Below, one piece after another: positions 38,038 through 49,536 of a DNA stretch of 64,000 nt. Where the stretch lies: contig NQMI01000027.1 in the NCBI GenBank assembly GCA_002270565.1, positions 328,988 to 392,987 of the forward strand, read 5' to 3'. The DNA is from Stenocarpella maydis (taxonomy: Eukaryota > Ascomycota > Sordariomycetes > Diaporthales > Diaporthaceae). Position 1 is the stretch's first letter, and each line of letters begins with the position of its first letter. A program made the translations under genes and the position numbers. Below the pieces are notes generated by a model, which was not told the origin of the DNA, did not search any database, and worked only from the letters and a program-made list of their open reading frames with translations.

Positions 38038-41000
38038 CTAGCGACTTCTTGACCCCACCACATCCGCGATCATTCCGTTAATGACCTCAATGATCTCTCC
38101 ACACAGATCTTCTACTTCGTGCTGTGGTATCAAACTGGCCCAATATGAGAGCTCCACGGTGAATTTCCCCTCAAAGTAACTGTCGATTTCCACCACGAGC
38201 GGGTACTAAGAAAATTGGGTTAGCCGTCCACCATAATCATGAAAGCCATGGTTCTCAGTTGAAAGCAGGAGACACTACATACCTGATATGGGTCCTCGCT
38301 TTCAGGTTGCTCCTCAAAAACCAGACCGGTATCACCTTCTCTAACCTGTGCCGCGGCAGCATGCCGGCGGAAGTTCACAATGGTATCAAACAGACCCCAA
38401 GAATCACACCTTATCTCCCTCAGGTATGCAGGTAGCTGGTTATGGTGTGTCGACCCCGAAAAGAGAGCTTCTTGGACCTGAAGGAGCAGCTCCCTAGTTG
38501 CAGCCTGCCCGACATCTGAAACAGGGCAGGCTACCACGCCCATTACAGGCCCAATAACATTCTCGATGCCTTCGAAGGCTGAATCACGACCAGATACCAC
38601 CGCGCCGAAAAGCACATCATTTCTGCGCAGCCTTGTGCCCAGAGCCTTTGCCCAGACCAGGTGGAACACAGTGGCACTGGTGACGCCGCAGGTTCTTGCG
38701 AGCGTCTCGATGAGTGCGCCGACCGCCGGAGACAGGTCAACTGAAGCCCTTTGAAGCGTCTCTCTTGCTGGACGCTTGTGTTCTTTCGTGTTATCCAAGC
38801 TGGATGCAAGAAGGCTAGGTGCGACATTCTCTAGGTGCTTTCTCCAGTGTTCAATGCCGGCCTCGGCTGGTTGCTTCGCCACAAATGACGCATACTCTTG
38901 GAATGCGATGGGAGTAGATTTTGGTCGCTTGCCGTCGTACCGCTGAGATAATTCTTCAAGTAGCCGCCCTACTGTATAGTGGTCAAGCAGGGCGTGGTTG
39001 ACTTCTAAGCGACATAGAACCTCCGCTGGGCTGTGCTGCCAGAACGTTAGACGATGTTGCGGCTCACCAGGCACCCACACTGTGTAAGGAATTGTGGCTG
39101 GGTGTGATGATGCTAGAGCAGTACAGCAAACTTGCAAATTTTCTTTGCTCAAGACGACATTAAGATGCGTGCTCCGTTCGGTTGGGTATCTCAACAGCAC
39201 CGTTCGCAGCACCTCGTTGCTACCCACGACTTGATCCCAAGCAGCTCGAAGTCTTGCCAAATCAATAAATCTTCCGTTGATATCGGAGATCTTAAGTACT
39301 TGGGAAGTCTGCCAGTATCGCTGGTTCACTCGCTGCGCTTCCAACATTTGGTCCTGGATAGGTGTCGCCTCGAAGATGCTGACAGCATTAGAGCCGTGGG
39401 CCCCGGCCAGGCCTATGGCTATATCCCGTAACTTGTGCCCAATATTGATGAGGTCTGGATATCCACACGACATCTTGGGATAATCTGACAAGGTGGGCCG
39501 TGGCGAGGCGATGCTCAGCTCCTGCACAAGCTGTCCCAGCACCTTTCCACAGTCTGCGGCCCAAGTTTTGACCATCCCGCTGTGCTTGTTTCGGCGATTG
39601 AAGAGAAACTCAAACTCAAGCTGCGAGTTCCTCACTGCTATAGCCAAATCGAAGACAGCGAAGCGTCGCATGTTGTCGCTGATGTCGTACAGGTCGCCAG
39701 TGCTGTCCGGGTCTGGCATGAACAAGCCCCCATGTGAGTTGGCATCTGACCCCCCAATTATGACTCCTTCGTAGTTCACCATGATTTCTGGAATTTGGGC
39801 CATGTCAGAAAGACCATGTATTGCGAAGAAGTCCACTCCGTCCTCTTGGGCTCTGCACCTAGCGTCCTTGACCATTCGCACGTAGTCTAGGGAATTTGTC
39901 TCGGGGTCCGCGGCTCCTGCGTGCACTGGCGTCACCTCTGTGAACCATCCCACTGTTCCAGAAACGTCCAATTTGAGGTGATTTGACTGCCTTCCGTGTC
40001 CCTCCAAGCAAATTGGTGGTGACTGGCGATCAGAGAACGTGTGCTGGAACGACTTGCTGATGGCGGTGATGAAGATATCGGTGGGCTTGGATCGGAGACA
40101 ATCATTGGCCTTGCCCAGGCAAAGGGCGGTGATAGGTGCGCCTATTTCAATTTTAACCCTTTGTGTGTCACTATAGTCGAGGCTCATCGGGTTCAGTCCC
40201 CAGTAGTCGTAGTCCGGTGCCGGTCGACTCCGTTTCGGGGTTGCACGCAGCTGCTTATTTTCGCACCAGCTGTAGAAGATGTCGGTTTCGAGTCCCGGTA
40301 GAACGTCTCCTTTTAGTGCCGCTTCAAGGTCTTCGAGAATAAGCTTCCAAGAGACAATGTCGACCGCCAAGTGAACAGCTACAACAATAAGCCGCTGTAC
40401 CCCGTCAGTCCCGCATGTGAGATGGGCGTGAATCAGAGGACCGTTGACGGGATGAACTCGCAGCTGAGATTCTCGCAACCGCTGCTTGGAATCCTTTGGA
40501 TCGCATGAAGTGGTAGAGGTCACGTGGTAGAAGCCTGTAGTTTGATTTGTGACGCGTTGAACCCAGCTCCCATTACTGCTCCGCTCGTACTTCGTGCGTA
40601 ACGAGGCATGGCGTTGTACAACGGCCTTCAAGGCTGCTTGAAGTGCATCAATGGTGATACACCGTCGCACCAAGACCTGAATACTCTGATTAAAGTGGTG
40701 GGGTTCGTCTGCTGGTGCCAACGAGAAATACGTCCTCTGCATAGGGGACAAGGCAAATGGTTGCTCTGTGGCCATGAGCTTTGGAACCTCATCCAGAACC
40801 GGTACCTGGCCTACTGCACGAGACCCGAGGCTCCTTATGGTATCTCCGCGCATAAGATCTTTCATTTCCGTCTTGAGTCCCTTATTGCGCGTCCTGGCCA
40901 CGGCTTGCATCGCCGTAATGGAGTCTCCACCAAGCAGCTGGAATGACCTATTGAGTGCGACCTTGTGAGTTGGTAAGCCCAGCACGGTAGCCCACACTTC

Positions 41001-44000
41001 TTGGATAATGGCTTCCACCGAGTTGCCTGGGGTCACAGCAAAGCTTTTAGCGTTCTCGCCAGACCCAGTTGAAAACGATTGGGCATCGGTGTCGGACAGC
41101 TGGTCGAGCCAGGCTGCAATTTTCTTGCGGTCTAATTTGCCGGACAGCGAGATTGGCATGTCGTGGAGAATAGCCACCGTATCCGGCACCATATACCTTG
41201 GTAGGGTCTGAAGAAGGCCGTCTCGTATTAATTGCACATCCATATGGATTTCTTCGGGCTTCAGAGCAACTGTTCTGTGCTCTGAAGTCGGCACCAGTCG
41301 CTTTTCGCTCGATCCAAGTACGGCGACAAGACTTTTGGCCAAAGGACCCTTCTTCGGCACGAAGCATAAAGACGGGCGCGACGATGCTACCCCGAGGTGG
41401 TGTTCAACCTCTCCGAGCTCGAGACGCTGCCCCCGGAGCTTGACCTGGTTGTCTTTGCGACCAACATAGATCAGAGAGCCATCGTCGTGGTACCGGACCA
41501 AGTCGCCCGTCTTGAACATGAGTCCGAGCTTCCTTCCGAGTTCAAAAGACCATATAGGAGGCGGTATGAAAGCCGCAGCCGTCTTCACAGCGTCTTTGTA
41601 GTAGCCACTCCCGACGATCGGACCCTCTATGAGCAATTCTCCTGTAGCTCCAATGGGAAGAAGCCGGTTGTGATCCTCGGGGTCAACGACCCAACTAACA
41701 CATCCTAGGGCACGTCCGATGCAGGCAATATGAGGCTGATCTGGATCAACTAGGGCTGAGTTGCAAGTCACAGCACATTCACTGGGGCCGAACCCATTGA
41801 TGAGGGATACACTACCCGCCCAAGTCTTGGCAGCCTCTGCTGTGAGTGCTTCCCCGCCAGAAACAACAACTCGAAGAGCTGGTACGTCCGAGGGCCTGAT
41901 GACTTTGAGGAATGATGGTGTGAAGAATGAGTGGTTGACTTTCTTTCTCTTGATGAACTCCACAAGTTCCTCAAGCCCGACCCCCCGCTCCGGAATGCAG
42001 AGACAAGCGCCATGGAAAACAGAGGCGAATATGTCGAACACAGATGCATCGAAGGCAACGGATGAGAACAAAAGAGCACGTGTATCATGCGAGTATCTCC
42101 AGAACCGGCTGCTGTGCTCCATGGTTGTGCTGATTGCTTCGTGGTGAATCATAACTCCTTTCGGCTGGCCTGTGGACCCTGAAGTCATGATCAAATACGC
42201 CAAAGAGTGTGCATTCGCGGCAGGATATGCAAAACCACGAGGCGCTCGGGGAAGGAGGCGAAGAGATGACATATCTGTATCCCAGGCATCCACAGAGGCA
42301 ATCTTCCTGATAGATTCGGCGTCCTCGCAAAGCACCAGCGGCCTGTCGAGTTGGCACAAGATACTTGCTACCCGATCCGATGGCAAGTCCGTGTCGAGTG
42401 CCAGGAACGCGCGCCCGGCTTTGAGAGCCGCCCAGATCGCGACAACAAGCGTATTGCCCTTGGGAAGATGCAACGGGACCACTTGGCCAGGACTGAAAGC
42501 CACCAAAAGAGCTGCAAGACTGGAGCTCAGGTGATGCAATTGGCTATAACTGAGCTTGCCATCACAAGAGTCCAGTGCGATCTTGTCCGGCTGAACCATT
42601 GCCCAGTGGGTTAGCCTCTCATGCACCATGCCAAGTCCTGCAGCTGGCATGGGACTCGACCATAGCGAGAGTGTCTCTGCATCTTCCCGGCTGAGCATGT
42701 TGATAGTTTCTAGAGGGGCATCCCCTTCTCTCGCAGAAAGCTGACCTAATGCATGGGTCCAGACGCTCAAGAATCTCCGCGTCTGAACTTCCGATATCAC
42801 GCTGCTATCAAAACGAGCTTCAATGACGAGATGGCTTTCCAGCATAGAGCACTCGAGCTCGAGCGCCTGTGACCCTCGCTTCTCTGTCTCAACATGAGAG
42901 CTCCAAAGCGGCTCTTTCAAGCTTCTGGAATGCGGAGCTTGAATTACCAGCAGTGTTTGGAAGTTGCAAGCATTCGCGGCTCCTGGGCCCAACTTTCGAA
43001 TGTTTTGAAGGCCAAAGTGTTGGTGTGGCATTGCCTGGTCCTGTGTGTTTCGCACCAGGTCAAGGAAGCTTGAGACTGACTGTTTTGGGTCCCAGGTCGT
43101 CCTGTATGGTACAGTCACCAAGGTCGGGCCAACAACCTCGTCAATGTCCATCAGGTCTGCGTCGCGGCCGCTCATAACAGTACCGATTGTGACTTCGTGT
43201 TGACCTGTGTAATTCCCAATAGCCAAAGCTAACGATGCTCGTATCAAGACAGACTTCGTACAAGCCACGGATTTCAAAGTCTCAGTTTCAGCCTTGAAGG
43301 TGATTGCGCCGTCTAGACTTTGCTGATGCCCAGCTGAAGGCAGTCGAGGAAACTGTTCTGCGCATGAGCCTTCCAAAGCCGATCGCCAGAAAGCTTTGGA
43401 ATCAGGTTTTCGTGATGCCTCAAGGGAGAAATTTGTGAAGTCTTCATAATGAGGCGTCTCGGGGATTCTTGACACCATACCATGATACCTCTGAGCAATG
43501 TGATCCAGCATCAGATCCAGCGACCACGCGTCGAACAGCAAGTGGTGCATGGTGAGTATCAGCTGAACGTGCCCATTTTGGCCTCTTTGCAACGCGAAAC
43601 AGCACAGAGGACTTCCCAGATGGAATTGCCGCGTCATTTCCTCGCGTTCAGATGCGTCGAATCGTACTTGCTCACGCCATACCAACTTGTCCTTCACGAC
43701 AACACGCAACGGACCCTTGCTAGGCGCTTGGACGGTGCGAGAGCGTAGGATTGGAAAGGAGGAATAGGCTTCTTCCCAACAGGCCTTAAACTTACACAGG
43801 TCTAGGTCACTGGGAAGGTCGAAGGAGTGCTGTGAAACATACGAGCAAGGCATCGCCAGCAGCGAGGGGATAAGAGTCTGCTGGAATGCTGTGCATGGTC
43901 CTATCAATTCCACGTCTTCGACGGCAACCCGACACTCTAAAGCCGCCCACATCTTGAGCTCCGGATGATGTTGATCTTTTTCATGTGCTGGGCATGCTAA

Positions 44001-46134
44001 GTTTTGTGCTCGAGTTGAGTGTGTGGGTTCGGGAATGAGGTGAACATCACGTAAGGGATGATGCTGCAGGAGGTTCTTCGTAACGAGCCGAAAGCCTCTC
44101 TTTCTGAGGCGAGCCACAACCTTGATCGCGAGTAAAGAGTTTCCACCCAGTTGTAGGAAGCTTCTTGAAGTGTCGGTGGCCATGTTTGTCAAGGACAGGA
44201 CGTGAGCGACCACGGAACTTAGCACTCGATGTGCCCCACTGGATACTGCGAGATTGCTGTATTTCGTGCCTGTGTCTGGCGCCGTCGATTTACCGCGACT
44301 CCATGCATCGAATTTTTGTTTCAACTTTTTCCGGTCCACTTTGCCTGAGCTGGTCCTTGGGATGTCCCTCACCGGGACAAAGTCGGTCGGTACCATATGT
44401 GGCGGAAGCGTCTGGGAAAGTTGCGATATCAAGCCCCGGGTTATTGACCAGACGTGAGCGTCAGTCTCTTCAAGCTTCGGTAGGACCAGATAAGCAACGA
44501 GTCTACCTGAATCCTCCTTAGGAATCCAATCCACAAGAGCCGTGCGGACGTCAGAATGAGAGACAGCCTTGATGTGACTCTCAATTTCGCCCAGCTCAAC
44601 ACGCTGACCTCGAATCTTCACCTGGCTATCCTTCCGCCCAAGACAGCAGATTGAGCCATCGGTTTCGTAACGTGCAAGATCTCCGGTCTTGTAGAACCTT
44701 CGGCGTGTGCTGGCTTTTGCTGATGATGAACTAGCCCAGGCAGGGCACGTTGGGAAGGCCTTCAATGTCTTTTCAGCATCATGAAGATAACCCCGAGCCA
44801 GTATATCCCCTTCGACTACCAGCTCTCCAGTTTGGCCAATTGGAACTAGGATATTATGATCTCCTGGGTCCACAATCCAAAGCCGACAGCCGGAGGGATG
44901 TCCGATATTTGTGCGTAATGAAGAAGGGCTGACCGAAGCGATGCAGCAGAACACACAGGCCTCCGTAGGGCCGTAGCTGTTGAAGAGCTTGACTCTGGAT
45001 GCCCATGTGTCAATGCAATCTTGAGTAAGTGATTCACCACCAACGGCGATGGTTTTGATCGAAGGCACCTCATCGGGGTGCACAAGGGATATTGTCGAAG
45101 GGGTGAAGAAAGCCCAGTTGGGCTGCAGTACAAGAAGCTAGTCAGACACGCACGTAGTTTTGGACATGGGGCTCATTATCGTACCTTGAGTGCTCGTATA
45201 GACTCGGCAAGCTCGCTCATGTCGGCAGGAATACAAATGCAACCGCCATGGGTGAGCGTGGCAAATATCTCAGTCAAACACGGGTCGAAGGTGTAGGATG
45301 TGGCTTGTAGTACACGAGAGTGTTTGTCCATGCCCAGGCGCCGCCCGTGAGCGACGAGGCTGGTGCACATGGCGCGGTGCTCAACCATGACACCCTTTGG
45401 CTCGCCCGTGCTGCCACTGGTGAAATAAACGTATGCCAGCTCGTCCAATTCCAGTTTTGGGGCAGCAAAGGGGCCGATATCAGCAAAGCTCCGGAAAAAA
45501 AATTCGTCAATTAGCCATGAGGTAACCCCTGGGACTCGCTCGCTGTCGTCATCTGATTCCAGCATCAAAGAAGCACCAGCCTGTCTGGCTATCTGGCTCA
45601 CGCGGGCCGTGGGGTAACCGGGATCGATGGGTGTAAATGCCATGCCAGCCCGCATGATACCTAGGAAGGACACAATCGCCCATGGTGATTTTTGGAATCG
45701 ACACAGAACTATGTCCTTGGATCGAGATCCTGAGAGCGTCAGGTGTGTCGCCAGTTTGCATGATAGGTCATCCACTTGGGAGTATGTCAACAACTCGGAG
45801 CGTGAGCAGATCGCTGTTGCATTGGGCGTGTGAGACGCACTGCAGCATCGAGAGTCAGCCGTCAAGGAACTCAAGAAAGGGCTTAGCGAAACACAACGTG
45901 GATGGGGCCGCAGTGTGCCGTGGCGTTTGAGATATACGCCCGTGGATGGAATCTATTTTCCATAGGCGCGTTCAAAATGACTCCGGAAGCTGCTTACTGG
46001 GCAGTAAAAAGATCAAGCACCGTGTGCGCTCGCTGCGGTCGGGGGGAGGGTTCGTCAAGCCAGTTGACCAGTTTCGTCCAGTCCTGCGGTTCCATTCCGA
46101 GGGTGCAGGAGCCATCATCACCGAGATCGCCCAT
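38038..46134 (-). CDS. Two-module NRPS, A-T-C-A-T-E-C
   Basis: Exons 46134-45998, 45839-45185, 45122-38283, 38205-38038 give 2599 aa in frame. The first exon was found by phase and by the TVLDLFTAHASHTPNATAIC junction, which restores the normal A-domain start; the last exon restores the C-terminus. Domains: A1 ~38-530; T1 with LGGNSLL (Ser593); C1 ~670-1090 with HHLLFDAWS; A2 ~1100-1600; T2 with LGGDSIT (Ser1665); E ~1720-2150 with HLAVDIVSW, EGHGR and GWFTEVTP; terminal C-like domain ~2160-2599 with NHALLDH. Hand alignment to GrsA gives specificity residues DPTFAGSVFK for A1 and DAFFVGGVTK for A2; I do not assign substrates. There is no C domain before A1, so the chain starts with a free amino acid. 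The second residue would be epimerised to D. The final C-type domain probably cyclises or transfers the chain. Confidence 0.94.
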
Positions 46135-47237
46135 TTTCAAAGTATTACGAAGAAGGTAGATGGTTATGAAATCTCCAGCGGTGGTGGTTTTTGGTTCCTT
46201 GGGTGAACGACGCTCTTTTTTTTACGACAGTTGCCCGCATTTCAATAGAGTATGAACCGGCCTTTCAAAGATTTGATGCTTTTTTAAAGCCTAAGCCTGC
46301 ATAACAGGCTTCAAGGCGGCCTTCCCCGTCACTTTCGCCGTACCTGACATTGATCAATTCCGCCACATGACGATCGGGAGGTCAACAAGCAGCAGAGATA
46401 TTTGCGCGGAATTGATTTCTATAACACCGGGAAAGTGTTCAGCAGGGGTTGGCTACAGCCGGAGTTGGTTCCAGCAATCTGCACGGTGCTGGACAACTTG
46501 CTGACACCGGTGTTCAAAGTCCGGGGCAAGGGTTGGGAGGACGACCTACGAAAACTGTGGAGGCGGACCGCGGTGTTTTCAGGAGCATCCGGTATTGATC
46601 AGATCCGCTTGGCAAATAATTCGCGCCAGTCAATACGCTGGAATGAAGTTGATAAATTTTGACTGTGGCACCGTCGGGCGGGAAACACGCCGTAAAGTTG
46701 TACCCGGCCTGTGTAAGTTGTTGCGTCTTCACTTCCATCCTGGTTGGAAATAAATGCTGATATAGGCATGAAGTCTTGCCCTCCTCGGGAGCTTCTGGTC
46801 TTTTCCGAATAGAATCAGGCCATGTAAAGACCAAAAATGGAAGGTACTCCGCTATTGTGAGCACCAAATGTAGCCTGAGAAATCGACTGCAGAGACGAGG
46901 CCGAATAAACACCCATCAATCACTACCAACATCCACCCTTACAGCGCCTACGAGTATTAGACCGAAGTCATTCTTTCTTGGCCATGTGCATTCTGAATAG
47001 ATAAGCCACCACATTTGATTCGGCCTTAGGTCGGTCTGGTGGTAGGTATCACTTAAAATCTGCATAGTTACTATCAATTACTTCTTGCCTGTACTTAGAC
47101 TACATTATCAATGAACTCTGTGTAAAAGTGTTGCCAAATAGATTCTTGACTTGTGTGATCCTAGTACCAGTGCAGCTGTAGGTAGTCGCGTTACTTGTTC
47201 TTGTGAATCTCGCCCCTAACCTCTTGCTACCTAGGAA
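46135..47237. other. NRPS upstream region, 1.1 kb
   Basis: Between the NRPS start and the 3' end of the DAAO-like gene. Minus-strand TTTAAAAAAG near 46282-46291 lies ~150 bp before the NRPS ATG. TCGGCC followed by TCGGTCTGGTG occurs at 47020-47041. A short plus-strand frame at 46402-46662 has no recognisable domain. Confidence 0.45.
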
Positions 47238-48649
47238 CTACATGCTGCCTGCCAAATCCACCACGATACGGCGGACCTCATCCGCACAGCCCCAACTAGT
47301 CTGGTACCCAAAACCACCGTGCCCGTAACAGTGGACGATTTTCTGCGAACCTCTAGCTTCAAGTTCAAGCCTGACACTTCCGGTTCTTGACGGCCGGAAT
47401 CCGACATGATGCCCTAGAACGGTGGCCGGCCCTCTGGTCTGGGCAACGGGGTCGAAATGGGACCAACGCTGCAATATCCGGCGCGCCTGCTCTTCATCAG
47501 GCACTGCTCTCTCGGCCATGTCTCCGAATTCGACCACCGTGTAACTACCTCCAACAATGGTACCACCACCCGCAGCCCTCGTCATAGCGTACGTCAACTC
47601 GTCCTCGTAGCCTTCAGTCCCAGAGACGCATACCATAAAAGATGACTTCTGTGATACAACGGCTACCTGCCCACGAATGGGTACCATGGCTGTATCTTGA
47701 ACACCGCCGAGAGAATAGGCGCCGAGCCCAGTGCAGTTGACGATAATATCCACGTTTCGGCCATGCGCAGTGGCAGCATCGCGGATGTGGGACAGCTTTA
47801 GGCGTTCAACTGTAGCACCACGCTTGATGCACTGCCCTAACAGCCACGGAAGATAGACGTTGGGGTTGATACAGACAGATTGAAATGAGGTCTTGTATGC
47901 GATCCCTGGAGGGTCACTTACAGTTGGGCTCTGAACGCTGAACTAGAAACTGATATCAACATGAAAAAATAGATTGGAGCTTGGTGACGCAATGACATGG
48001 CTCAACGAGTGCTAACTCACCTTGGGCAGCATGGTTTTGAACCATGGATCCCGGGAGTGGAGATCGCATACAAGAGACGAGCCGTTGCTTGTGGTGTTTT
48101 GGTCTGCCTCACGAGTGAAAAGAATAACATCTACGTTTTCAGTCAGAGTCCAGTCGGAATTCACGATAGGAAATGAACAACTAACCTTGGAAATGGACTC
48201 CAGCCTCAGGTGCCTCGTTTGCCAGTTGTTCAAGTAATGGCCAGGTATCACGTTCCCACGCATGCTCTCGGGTATCTTTCTTCGAGAAGCTGCTACCATT
48301 TTAGTATCAAGTCCAAAGACCTCAGTGCTCGCCTGGCCATCAATGGGTACAAAATGAATTTACGGTAAATAGTTTGCGCCCGCCCAAGGCGATGCGTACA
48401 TAAAGCTTCTGTCTCCAGGTATATGCTCTGCCATAATTGTTACTTGAAGCTGGGATTCTTTGGCAAGGACTAGGGCTGTGGTGAGGCCAATAACCCCTGC
48501 TCTGAACATGAATTGTCAGCTGTGGTTCCTTCTCTTGCTCGGTTAGACGTGATCACAAACCCAATAACAACAACTTGAGTCTTTTCATAGCTGTCCTTGA
48601 GGGGGAATTGGCTCCATGTCGTAGACTTCTCATCATCCGCTGCGTGCAT
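47238..48649 (-). CDS. D-amino-acid-oxidase-family flavoenzyme
   Basis: Exons 48649-48561, 48501-48364, 48289-48186, 48130-48021, 47942-47238 give 381 aa; an in-frame ATG at 48715 would add 22 residues. Joining the first exons makes the FAD motif VVVIGAGVIGLTTALVLA. ASPWAGANYLP (flavin pocket), ERDTWPLLEQLANEAPEAGVHF, VCINPNVYLPWLLGQC, INC/VNCTGLGA and the C-terminal RPSRTGSVRLELE and YGHGGFGYQTSWGCA follow in the order of D-amino-acid and D-aspartate oxidases. The Arg in RPSR is the expected carboxylate-binding residue. The C-terminus (AGSM) is not a peroxisomal PTS1 signal, unlike many housekeeping DAAOs. It lies just upstream of an NRPS with an epimerase domain. It might deaminate a D-residue or amine of the product, or form an imine. 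Substrate not established. Confidence 0.9.
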
Positions 48650-49536
48650 TTTCGGAGAGCACAATCTATAAGAGCTATACGATTCGGATGCACGCTCGAA
48701 ACACTCCAGTAACACACGCAGAATTTGTTGACAAACGAATCTTGCTCATTTTCAAGATGAGAAAAGAGAACAGCTTTGAGCCCTACTAGTAATTAATCCC
48801 ATTTGCCTGCCCATGATTCCCGGCGGCACGTACTAGTAAGTAACAGGACCAGCTCTTGAGTTCCGAGAATTCCATAAGTGGATTCATTGATGAGGTAGGG
48901 ATCTCGGAGTACCCACTCATTCAACCTGAGCCTTGCAGGTTGGTACGAATCCTGTCAGCGTGCTAGGTCACCGATGAATACCGGGGATGTTGGTCACTGC
49001 TTCGGCGTTCAACTAGCGGTAGTTAGTAACGTACGGGACAAGAGTTATGCAACTAAACCGCAATGTAGAGTTCCTCATATGAACGTACAGATATCAAATG
49101 AAGAAATACTTGTTCCAATGCACAAACAGAATGCACAACTTTGGATTATTGAACGATTCGAAGATCACCAATCGTGTTCCGTAGCATTGTCAAATCCTTC
49201 GGCATCATCACACTGGCGGCGTTCATCATCCGGGGTTAATCTGACGCTACCGGTGTTGTGTATCTGGGAGACAAGCGGTGTTTGCTCTCTTGCGGCACTT
49301 TTGCAAAATTCACAGAGTTTGCTACCTGGATTATTGGAATGGCAGGCGTCAGAACACCGGGAATCCCGGAAAATACAAGGTGGTCGTGCCTAATGTGCAA
49401 AGGCTCCTGTAACGTTGAGCCAGCCGCTGTGAGGTCTAAATGGATGTCCTCTTAATGCCATATATTTACAAGGCTTCGCGCACGCTTTTGTGGCAGAAAT
49501 TTGGCTGTTTAGGGTCTCAGAAGCCAACACATCAAC
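48650..49536. other. Divergent promoter region, DAAO-like / P450-B
   Basis: 887 bp between divergent starts, no gene. A TATA-like CATATATTTAC lies near 49456-49466, about 75 bp before the P450-B ATG. Confidence 0.5.

Noticed and set aside
46402..46662. 86-codon frame upstream of the NRPS
   Set aside because: No recognisable motif, no supporting splice context, and within the probable NRPS promoter.
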